Assembly: GCA_050744165.1 (NCBI GenBank)
Contig: JBOGGN010000142.1
Coordinates: 1 to 7,227 of the forward strand
From: JBOGGN01 sp050744165
Lineage (GTDB): Bacteria; Actinomycetota; Acidimicrobiia; Acidimicrobiales; Palsa-688
DNA: 7,227 nucleotides
Reading direction: 5' to 3'
In this document: positions 1-5,317 of the stretch, in pieces
Position numbering within the stretch: the stretch's first letter is position 1
Layout: each line of letters begins with the position of its first letter
The notes under the pieces: model-generated
What the model was told of the DNA's origin: nothing
Database searches by the model: none
The model's input: only the letters and a program-made list of their open reading frames with translations
Translations under genes and position numbers: made by a program

Positions 1-176
1 GGACTGGCGGGGTGACCCGAATACCTACCGTATGGAGCAAGGTATTCGGGCCACCCCTACGAGGAAGGCCTCGCTGAGCTCAGACGACGTCTCGGATGGC
101 TCGACCGGCAATTGCTGAAGGTCGAGCGGGCCTGGGGCTCGGGGTCCGGGCGGGCCGTGCGAGTCCCGAGGACCGG
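1..176 (+). other. Left flank with a broken plus-strand open frame (possible 3' remnant of a gene)
   Basis: No intact gene can be supported here. One plus-strand frame is open from 16 to a TAA at 178-180 and encodes a helix-like, charged tail with regularly spaced leucines (for example LAELRRRLGWLDRQLLKVE). It has no ATG or GTG start and is closed upstream by an in-frame TGA at 13-15. A second plus-strand frame is open from the window edge to a TGA at 116-118. Its TAA overlaps the TAG of the minus-strand lipoprotein gene, as in a tight convergent pair. It could be the end of a gene from the left that has suffered a frameshift, or it could be chance open frame. I do not recognise a family. Confidence 0.25.
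9..57. repeat. Long inverted repeat / hairpin (18-bp arms, 13-nt loop)
   Basis: Bases 9-26 pair with 40-57 around the loop 27-39, with a single non-Watson-Crick position (15 with 51). That position reads as A.C in plus-strand RNA but as a permitted G.U in minus-strand RNA, so the hairpin is more stable in a transcript coming from the lipoprotein gene. It lies 120 nt beyond that gene's stop. No run of U follows it in the minus direction, so it is not a standard intrinsic terminator. It may end transcription in another way, protect a 3' end, or be a protein-binding palindrome. Confidence 0.6.
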
Positions 177-542
177 CTAAGGGGCAACCGTGCGGGTCAC
201 CGAGAGCAGCTTGCACGTGAGGGGGCCGTTTGCCTTGGCCGTGCCTGAGGCGACGAAGGTGGCCGTTTGGGAGGGTTCAACCTTGCCGAGGGATGCTCCG
301 GCGTCGCTCACCCGATTGCCTGCCGAGTCGTAGAAGCCGACGGCGATGACGTAGGTGCTGGCTTTGGAGGTGTGATTGTCGACGGTGCCCATAACGGTGG
401 GACGCCCATTGGCGCCGACGGTGCATGTGGTCGTCATCACGTCTTTCTCTGCGCTGGCGGTCGACGTACAACCCGCGAGCAGGGGCGAAGCTAGCAAGGC
501 GGCAGCGACCGTCGTCGACAGCAGGGACACCCGTCTAGCCAT
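177..542 (-). CDS. Small secreted lipoprotein, FxLYD-like
   Basis: This encodes a 121-residue predicted lipoprotein. A basic N-terminus (MARR) and a hydrophobic segment lead to a clear lipobox, LLAGC, with the lipidated cysteine at residue 25. The mature part of about 97 residues would be anchored on the outer face of the membrane. It contains a pattern like that of FxLYD/immunoglobulin-like lipoprotein domains: a conserved N-H/N-T turn after 'GTVDN', 'YVIAVGFYDSAGNRV', then 'LGKVEPSQTATF'. Cys40 and Cys110 could form a disulfide that closes the sandwich. I chose the ATG at 542; a TTG directly before it (545) is an alternative. No strong Shine-Dalgarno sequence is visible. It lies 79 nt after thiE on the same strand and could be co-transcribed or have its own promoter. 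Its substrate or partner is unknown. Confidence 0.8.
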   Translation of the reverse strand: MARRVSLLSTTVAAALLASPLLAGCTSTASAEKDVMTTTCTVGANGRPTVMGTVDNHTSKASTYVIAVGFYDSAGNRVSDAGASLGKVEPSQTATFVASGTAKANGPLTCKLLSVTRTVAP

Positions 543-621
543 CAATCAGAGCACTACCCGACGACAGCGCCGCGAACACCTCTAACCGGTGCCTGATCGG
601 GTGGCCCGAGGAGGCGAAGGC

Positions 622-1425
622 TCATCGCCTGCTGGCAGCAACCGCCTGGTCGATCGACTCGGCCAGGGTCCGGGCGTTGCCCTCGGGATCCTCGGCCTCG
701 GTCAGGTAGCGCACCACGACGAATCGAGTAGCGCCCGCGGCGGCCATCTCCGCGACCGCGGTCGGAGTTACCCCGCCGGTGACAAACCAGGGCCGAGGGA
801 TGTGGCCCGGTCCGAGGGGACGGTCCGCAGGTCCGGCTGCCCCGGCTGGCGTGGCTGGCGTGGCTGGCCCGGCTGGCCCGGCTGGCGTGGCTGGCATGAT
901 CTCAGCCGCCTCGCTCGGCCCGGTGGGCCCTTCCCCTGGGTCCCTTCCGACCAGCCGAGCGGCCTGGCGGAGATACCCCAGACCGGTGCCGGGGCGTCCG
1001 GGTTTGGTTGGCGTCGGCGTAACCGGCCCCGCCGACAGGTAGTCGACCGGTTCGGCCAAGGCAGCGACCAGCTCCTCGGGTGCGTGAGTGGACCGGCCGA
1101 CGAGGGCATCGGGTCCGAGGATGCGCCGCGCGATTGCCGGCGGGACGTCGTCTTGGCCCACATGTACCCCGTCGGCGCCGCACGCGAGGGCCAGGTCGGG
1201 CCGGTCGTTCAGGATGAAGGGAACACCGTGCCTGCGGCAGACGTCGATCGCCACCGAGGCCCGACGGAGGAGCGGCCTCGCCTGCAGATGCTTGTCGCGG
1301 AGCTGCACGAGGTCGACCCCGCCGCGGATGCAAGCCGCCAGAAACGGGCCAAGGTCGGGTCGGTCGGCGGTGCATAGGTACAGGCGGCGACCCGCCAGCT
1401 TGTCGCTGGGGCCCGCCTCAGCCAC
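622..1425 (-). CDS. thiE: Thiamine-phosphate synthase with a Pro/Ala/Gly-rich insert
   Basis: ThiE joins hydroxymethylpyrimidine diphosphate to thiazole phosphate, giving thiamine phosphate and pyrophosphate, in the cytoplasm. The TIM-barrel motifs are present in order: RLYLCTADR (14-22), VQLRDK (40-45), ILNDRPDLALACGADGVHVGQDD (71-93, including the Asn-Asp pair and the Asp that bind the Mg-pyrophosphate end), GRSTH (110-114), AGPVTPTPTK (132-141) and the phosphate-binding VTGG (215-218). The start is a GTG preceded by a good ribosome site. At 267 residues it is about 50 longer than usual ThiE (about 205-220). The excess lies at about residues 160-210, between the helix after GTGLGYLRQAARLVG and the strand PWFVTGG, and includes seven x-P-A-type triplets encoded by a 9-bp tandem repeat. 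All recognisable active-site motifs lie outside the insert, so the enzyme is probably functional. It follows thiS by 28 nt. Confidence 0.95.
   Translation of the reverse strand: MAEAGPSDKLAGRRLYLCTADRPDLGPFLAACIRGGVDLVQLRDKHLQARPLLRRASVAIDVCRRHGVPFILNDRPDLALACGADGVHVGQDDVPPAIARRILGPDALVGRSTHAPEELVAALAEPVDYLSAGPVTPTPTKPGRPGTGLGYLRQAARLVGRDPGEGPTGPSEAAEIMPATPAGPAGPATPATPAGAAGPADRPLGPGHIPRPWFVTGGVTPTAVAEMAAAGATRFVVVRYLTEAEDPEGNARTLAESIDQAVAASRR
835..897. repeat. Tandem 9-bp repeat inside thiE (seven units)
   Basis: Seven consecutive 9-bp units of the form GGCTGGCNN are visible on the plus strand. Six (844-897) are exact over the first seven bases and end in GT, GT, CC, CC, GT and AT; the first (835-843) is degenerate. 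On the coding (minus) strand each unit is three codons, giving (M/T/G)-(P/A)-A triplets. Because the unit is a multiple of three, gain or loss of units would lengthen or shorten the insert without breaking the frame. Confidence 0.9.
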
Positions 1426-1434
1426 GATGGACGG

Positions 1435-1439
1435 CTCCC
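1435..1439 (-). promoter_or_regulatory. Ribosome binding site of thiE
   Basis: On the minus strand GGGAG lies 9 nt upstream of the GTG at 1425-1423. It is the best Shine-Dalgarno match in the window and supports the GTG start of thiE. It sits in the 28-nt gap after the thiS stop codon. Confidence 0.65.
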
Positions 1440-1453
1440 GCAGTTGGGATCAC

Positions 1454-1654
1454 TCAGCCACCAGCGACGGCTCGCACCAACTCGATGCGGTCCCCGTCAG
1501 CCAAGACGGTCGACGCCATGTCGGCGCGGTTAACCGGTTCCCCGTTGCGCTCGGCCACGATCCACTTGGCGCCTAGGCCCAGCGCCTGCAGTAGATCGGT
1601 CAGCGTGGCCCCGTTCGGCAGGTCGGTGGACGCGCCGTTAGCGACGATCCGCAC
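1454..1654 (-). CDS. thiS: Sulfur carrier protein ThiS
   Basis: ThiS is a small ubiquitin-like protein whose C-terminal glycine is adenylated (by ThiF in characterised systems) and converted to a thiocarboxylate that gives its sulfur to ThiG for thiazole synthesis. This 66-residue protein has the usual length and ends in the required Gly-Gly (…VRAVAGG). It also shows the family's pattern: MRIVANG at the start, 'TLTDLLQALGL', the strand 'WIVAERNGEPVNRAD' and 'LADGDRIELV' before the tail. The start is GTG. No clear ribosome site precedes it, but it begins only 10 nt after the stop of the HhH-GPD gene, so translation may be coupled. thiE follows at 28 nt. The partners thiG, thiF and thiO are not in the window. 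Confidence 0.93.
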   Translation of the reverse strand: MRIVANGASTDLPNGATLTDLLQALGLGAKWIVAERNGEPVNRADMASTVLADGDRIELVRAVAGG

Positions 1655-1664
1655 GCGAACCAGA

Positions 1665-2252
1665 TCAGCCGTCTGCGGCTGCCGACGCCTTGGCCGCCGC
1701 TTTCTTGGCTCGCTTGTACTCCCGCACCTCGGCCAGGGTGTCCGGGCTTGTGATGTCGGCCACCGACATGAGGGTGCCCGGCTGCCCGAAAGGCCCGGCC
1801 GCGTCCTGCCACCCAGAGGGCTGGACGCCGAGTTGCTTGCCGAGCAATGCCACGAAGATCCTGGCCTTCTGCTCGCCGAAGCCGGGGAGCGCCTTGATCC
1901 GGCGGTACAGCTCGGCGCCCGTCTCTGCGGTTTGCCAGATCCGGGAAGCGTCGCCGTCGTAGTCGTCGACGATCAGTTGGGCGAGGGTCTGGACCCGCTT
2001 GGCGTTGGAGCCGGGGAAGCGATGCAGCGCCGGCCTCTGCGAGAAAACCTTGACCAGGGCATCGGGATCCATGGCCGCGATCTCGGCCGCATCGAGCGGC
2101 GTGCCCATGCGCTCCTGGAGGTGCCAGGGTCCGCTGAAGGCCCACTCCAAGGGGATCTGCTGGTCGAGCACCATGCCGATCAGCAGCGCGAAGGCATCGG
2201 TGGAGAGGAGGCGATCGGCATTGGGGTCACCCGAAAGATGAAGGTCTGCCAC
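1665..2252 (-). CDS. HhH-GPD-type base excision DNA repair family protein
   Basis: This encodes a 195-residue cytoplasmic protein resembling the actinobacterial HhH-GPD family often labelled base excision repair (TIGR03252-like, from memory). Visible features, numbered from the GTG at 2252, are ALLIGMVLDQQIPLEWAF (about 22-39, the helix with the Gln-Gln pair of HhH-GPD glycosylases), a hairpin-helix-hairpin LPGFGEQKARIFVALLGKQLG (122-142), and a Lys/Ala-rich tail (KRAKKAAAKA) that may touch DNA. The aspartate normally found about 20 residues after the hairpin is not obvious; the corresponding stretch reads GVQPSGWQDAAG. I chose the GTG at 2252 because 'VADLHLSGDPNADRLL' matches how family members begin and GGTAGAG lies 8 nt upstream. 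A TTG at 2297 would add 15 residues with no family resemblance. It heads the probable transcript with thiS and thiE. Its repair substrate is unknown. Confidence 0.8.
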   Translation of the reverse strand: MADLHLSGDPNADRLLSTDAFALLIGMVLDQQIPLEWAFSGPWHLQERMGTPLDAAEIAAMDPDALVKVFSQRPALHRFPGSNAKRVQTLAQLIVDDYDGDASRIWQTAETGAELYRRIKALPGFGEQKARIFVALLGKQLGVQPSGWQDAAGPFGQPGTLMSVADITSPDTLAEVREYKRAKKAAAKASAAADG

Positions 2253-2292
2253 GGATCTGACTCTACCGACGGGCGCCCAGGTGATTCCGGGA

Positions 2293-2304
2293 GACAACGT
2301 TGTC
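2293..2304. promoter_or_regulatory. Perfect palindrome, candidate operator
   Basis: GACAACGTTGTC is a perfect 12-bp palindrome lying between the stop of the large regulator gene (2307) and the preferred start of the HhH-GPD gene (2252). Its centre, AACGTT, and its size are typical of operators of LacI-family repressors. A TAGAGT hexamer (minus strand, 2265-2260) lies 7 nt before the GTG and could be a -10 element, which would place the palindrome just upstream of the -35 region. The regulator is not identified; it is not encoded in the window. Confidence 0.4.
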
Positions 2305-2306
2305 CG

Positions 2307-5108
2307 CTACGTGAGCCGCCGTTCCTGCTCATCGATGGCGGCGAGGAAGGCGACGGCCTCCGCAAGGCGCGGCGTGCCGCCCAGTTGCTGCTCGATGCGC
2401 ACGCACTCCTCGAGGTGCCCACGCGCCGCTCGGTAGTCGCCCCGCCGGAACTCCAGCTGGCCGAGGAACCGCACCGTGCCGGCGACGCCCTTGCGGTTGC
2501 CAAGGTAGCGGCTGATGGCGAGGCTCTCGCCCAGGTAGCGCCGGGCCTCGTCGTCGTCGCCATCGATGCCGGCCAGCACCCCGAGGTTCTCCAACACGAC
2601 AGCGATGCCGTAGATGTTGCCCTGCTCCCGGTACAGGTTCAGGGCCTCCGACAGCGCCCCACGGGCCATGGCGACGGCCTCCCGCCCGTATCGCCCGGCG
2701 AAGATCAGGTGCTCCACGACGACGCCAACGTTCAGCAGGCCCCCGGCCAGGATGCGGTCGTCACCGAGCTCCCGGGCAAGCTCGACCACCGATGTGTACC
2801 GCCGATGGGCGGACGCGAAGTCGCCCTCGGAGACGTCGATGTTGGCGAGGCCGTTCACCGCCACGGCAACGCCGGGCCTATTGCCGAGGCGCTCGAAGAC
2901 TTCCGACGCTTCGCGATGGAACCCGCGGGCGGCGTCGTAGTCGCACTGGCGAAAGGCGAGCATGCCCGCCCCATTGAGACAGTTCGCGGCCACGACCGAC
3001 TGGTCAGCCGCCGCCCGGGCCCCCTTTTCCAGCCACGACCGGCCCTCGGTGAAGTAGGACCTGACTTCCCAAAATTGGCTGAGGGCCAGGGCGAGCGCGC
3101 CGCCACGGGCGGCCGCGCGAGCCGACGGTGACGCCGCCGCCCAGCCGAGGGCGGCACGTATGTTGTCGTGTTCGAGCTCGAGGGCGTCGAGCCACTTGTC
3201 CTGCAGCGGGCCCTCGAGCTCGGCTGCGACCGACTGGGCGTAGCCCGTGAACCAAGCCAGGTGGGCGTCACGCGCGGTCACGACCTCCTCCGAGGCCGCC
3301 AGTCGCCGGGCCGCGTATTGGCGCGTGGTCTCGAGCAGGCGGTAGCGCATCGTGCCGGACCTGCCCTCCAGCAGGACGAGCGACTTGTCGACCAGAGCGC
3401 TCAACAGCTCGACGACGCTCTCGTCCTGCGAGGGGAACATCGCCTCGACGGCGGCGAGGGTGAAACCGCCGTTGAACACTGACAGACGGGCGAGGAGGAA
3501 CCGTTCGGGCGCCGAAAGCCGGTCGTAGCTCCAGTCCAAGGCCCGCTCCAGCGTGCGGTGCCGCTCGGGGCTGCTGCGCAGCGACTGGGTCAGGACGGGG
3601 ACCTGCTCCTCCAGATACCGGGCGATGTCGTGCAGCGGCACCAGACGGGCGTGGGCGGCCGCCAGCTCCAGTGCCAAGGGCAGACCGTCGAGCTGGCGGC
3701 AGATGCGCACGAGGGCGGAGGGCGGCTGGAGAGGGTGCTGGGGCGAGACGGCCACCACCCGCTCGGCCAACAGCCGGACGCTGTCGTGCGCCATCGCCGA
3801 ATCGAAGTCGGCCGCGACCTCGGCGGGCGGGACGTCCAGCATGGGAACGACCCGCACGCACTCTCCCTTGACCCGCAGCGGCTCCCGGCTGGTAACCAGC
3901 ACCCGCAGCCCGGGGCTGGTCCGTAATAGGTCGCATACCAGGGAGGCACAGGCGTCGACCAGATGCTCGCAGTTGTCTAAGACGACGACCATGCGCCGAT
4001 CGGCGAGGCACCGGGTCAGGGACTCCGCGGGTGGGCTGCCTCCGGACTCGGGCAGCCGGAGGGCAGCCAACACATGCTGGGCGAGCTGCTCGGCGGCGGT
4101 GACGTCGGCGAGTTCGACCAGCCAGACGCCATTGGGTGTCCCGGCGAGGAGGCGGTGCCCGAGCTCGAGCGCCAGGCGGCTCTTGCCCACTCCGGCCGGT
4201 CCCGTCAGCGTCAACAGGCGGGTCCGGGTGAAGGCGCCGTCGAGCTCGTCCAAGAGCCGCTCGCGGCCGACGAAGCTCGACATCGCCGTCGGGAGATTGG
4301 TCGCGGTCGAACGGACGACCAGCGAGGGGACCTCGTTCTCGCCGCCACTCAGGATGGATCGCTGCAGCGCCTGCGTGGATGGCGACGGCCCGATCCCGAG
4401 GTCGCGCCGCAGGAATACCTTGCACCTCTCGTAAGCCCGCACCGCCTCGGCCCGATTCCCCGCCGCCCGGTGGGCCCGCATCAGCAGCGCGTGAGTGGGT
4501 TCTCGGTACGGCTCCTCGGCGATGGCCTCCTCGGCGGCGGCGACAGCCACGGGATAATCGCCCGCCGCGGCTGCCGCTTCGCAGAGCACATCGAGCGCGG
4601 ACAGGCGGACCTGGCGGACCGCAGCCTGGCGCTGCTCGAACCATGCGCCGTGCGCCCCGGGCAGGAACTCCGCCCGACACGCCTCCGACGCCGCCTCGGC
4701 CGCCCGCTGAGCGTCAACCGGCAGACCGGCGCCCAGCGACGCTCGTGCCCGGTCCAGCAGGTGCGTCGCCTCCTCGACGTCGACGATCGTGCCAGCCGGC
4801 AGGCGCAGGACGTAATTCCCGAAGGTGTTCTGCAAGACCTCGGCGCCGGGCAGGCCCACCGCGCCGAGGGCCCGGCGGAGGCGGAAGACGACACCGCGTA
4901 AGGCTGACTCCCAGGTCGCGGGCAGATCCTCGCCGCCCCACAGCGCCTCGGCCAGCTCGTCGCGCGTGACGGGCTGGGCCCGGTGCAGCACGAGGTACGC
5001 CAGCGCTACACGCCCCAGCGGTCCCGGAATTGGTTCTTGGAACTCAAGGCCGTCCACCTCGAGAGCAATGCCACCGAGAAGGGCGACGTGCATCGCCCGC
5101 GCCATCAC
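2307..5108 (-). CDS. AfsR/SARP-type transcriptional regulator (winged helix-BTAD-NB-ARC-TPR)
   Basis: This encodes a 933-residue multidomain regulator similar in layout to AfsR. Residues 6-104 form an OmpR-type winged helix (LLGGIALEVDG, ELAEALWGG, VVFRLRRALG). Residues about 107-254 are the bacterial transcriptional activation domain, ending in ERCKVFLRRDLGIGPSPSTQAL. Residues 275-425 are an NB-ARC/STAND ATPase, introduced by SSFVGRERLLDEL, with Walker A GPAGVGKS (303-310), Walker B MVVVLDN (373-379), the sensor TSREPL (406-411) and GLPLAL (475-480). A winged-helix segment follows at about 517-603. The C-terminus (about 630-925) is TPR-like, with repeated A-x-G/Y-x-x-A helices. Such proteins bind DNA and switch on an ATP/ligand signal sensed through the TPRs. 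The start may be GTG 5108, ATG 5105 or ATG 5093; the last fits family alignments best, the first fits a leaderless mRNA. It diverges from the secreted propeller gene and is a likely regulator of it. Confidence 0.93.
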   Translation of the reverse strand: MMARAMHVALLGGIALEVDGLEFQEPIPGPLGRVALAYLVLHRAQPVTRDELAEALWGGEDLPATWESALRGVVFRLRRALGAVGLPGAEVLQNTFGNYVLRLPAGTIVDVEEATHLLDRARASLGAGLPVDAQRAAEAASEACRAEFLPGAHGAWFEQRQAAVRQVRLSALDVLCEAAAAAGDYPVAVAAAEEAIAEEPYREPTHALLMRAHRAAGNRAEAVRAYERCKVFLRRDLGIGPSPSTQALQRSILSGGENEVPSLVVRSTATNLPTAMSSFVGRERLLDELDGAFTRTRLLTLTGPAGVGKSRLALELGHRLLAGTPNGVWLVELADVTAAEQLAQHVLAALRLPESGGSPPAESLTRCLADRRMVVVLDNCEHLVDACASLVCDLLRTSPGLRVLVTSREPLRVKGECVRVVPMLDVPPAEVAADFDSAMAHDSVRLLAERVVAVSPQHPLQPPSALVRICRQLDGLPLALELAAAHARLVPLHDIARYLEEQVPVLTQSLRSSPERHRTLERALDWSYDRLSAPERFLLARLSVFNGGFTLAAVEAMFPSQDESVVELLSALVDKSLVLLEGRSGTMRYRLLETTRQYAARRLAASEEVVTARDAHLAWFTGYAQSVAAELEGPLQDKWLDALELEHDNIRAALGWAAASPSARAAARGGALALALSQFWEVRSYFTEGRSWLEKGARAAADQSVVAANCLNGAGMLAFRQCDYDAARGFHREASEVFERLGNRPGVAVAVNGLANIDVSEGDFASAHRRYTSVVELARELGDDRILAGGLLNVGVVVEHLIFAGRYGREAVAMARGALSEALNLYREQGNIYGIAVVLENLGVLAGIDGDDDEARRYLGESLAISRYLGNRKGVAGTVRFLGQLEFRRGDYRAARGHLEECVRIEQQLGGTPRLAEAVAFLAAIDEQERRLT

Positions 5109-5143
5109 GGCGGAGGATAGGGCTGGTTCCCAAATAACGTCAA
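5109..5143 (-). promoter_or_regulatory. Candidate promoter of the AfsR-like regulator
   Basis: On the minus strand TTGACG (5143-5138) and TATCCT (5119-5114) are separated by 18 bp, a good fit to a housekeeping sigma promoter. The -10 element ends only 5 nt before the GTG at 5108, so the transcript would start at or within a base or two of the start codon. No Shine-Dalgarno sequence precedes any of the three candidate starts. A leaderless mRNA, common in actinobacteria, is therefore the natural reading. A short CAAAGTTTG palindrome (5141-5149) overlaps the -35. Confidence 0.5.
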
Positions 5144-5273
5144 AGTTTGTTGGAGAGGCCGCGAGGCTGGTTGATTGGCCCGGTGTTCGCTCGACGCCGC
5201 CGGGCGAGATCCTCGGTGGCGGCTGTGGGGATGCAGGGAGGCTCTCTGGTGATTGTGGGCGAGCCCATACGGC

Positions 5274-5302
5274 ACGTAACCCAGACGTTGCGCGAGGTTT
5301 GC
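5274..5302 (+). promoter_or_regulatory. Direct repeats at 11-bp spacing, candidate SARP/AfsR operator
   Basis: ACGTAAC (5274-5280) and ACGTTGC (5285-5291) begin exactly 11 bp apart, and a weaker third copy, GGTTTGC (5296-5302), begins another 11 bp on, directly against the proposed -10 element. Heptamer-like direct repeats at 11-bp spacing upstream of or overlapping the -35 are the known binding geometry of SARP-family activators. The promoter has no recognisable -35, as expected if it needs an activator. The repeats are short and imperfect (5 of 7 between the first two), so this is a proposal. Confidence 0.35.
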
Positions 5303-5308
5303 TATAGA
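5300..5308 (+). promoter_or_regulatory. Extended -10 element of the secreted propeller gene
   Basis: TGCTATAGA is an extended -10 (TGn followed by TATAGA). It ends 9 nt before the ATG at 5318, so transcription would begin within about 0-4 nt of the start codon. No Shine-Dalgarno sequence lies between it and the ATG, which again suggests a leaderless or near-leaderless mRNA. No -35 match is found at 16-18 bp. Confidence 0.45.
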
Positions 5309-5317
5309 CGTGACGCT

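Noticed and set aside
25..216. 63-codon minus-strand frame at the left edge
   Set aside because: It overlaps the end of the lipoprotein gene in another frame, has no ribosome site and runs through the hairpin; its composition is that of an off-frame reading.
597..609. Small hairpin TCGGG-TGG-CCCGA between thiE and the lipoprotein gene
   Set aside because: The stem is only 5 bp and no U-run follows, so it does not support a terminator call.
589..1377. Plus-strand frame with a striking Gly-Trp repeat (GWRGWRGWPGWPGWRGW)
   Set aside because: The repeat is the antisense reading of the 9-bp tandem repeat in thiE; the rest has no family resemblance.
1526..1538. Overlapping palindromes CGGTTAACCG and AACCGGTT
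   Set aside because: They lie inside the thiS coding sequence (the EPVNR codons) with no other sign of a regulatory site; chance is sufficient.
1485..3131. Long plus-strand open frame (548 codons) antisense to thiS, the HhH gene and part of the regulator
   Set aside because: It runs through well-recognised genes on the other strand, its product shows no known motif, and long antisense frames are expected in GC-rich coding DNA.
3268..4680. 470-codon minus-strand frame inside the regulator gene
   Set aside because: Its translation is Arg/Pro/Ala/Gly-rich in the way of an off-frame reading, whereas the overlapping frame carries the winged-helix, BTAD and NB-ARC motifs.
5147..5317. 57-codon N-terminal extension of the secreted propeller gene
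   Set aside because: The extension is Arg-rich and would bury the signal peptide; the internal ATG at 5318 directly opens a signal sequence and follows a -10 element.
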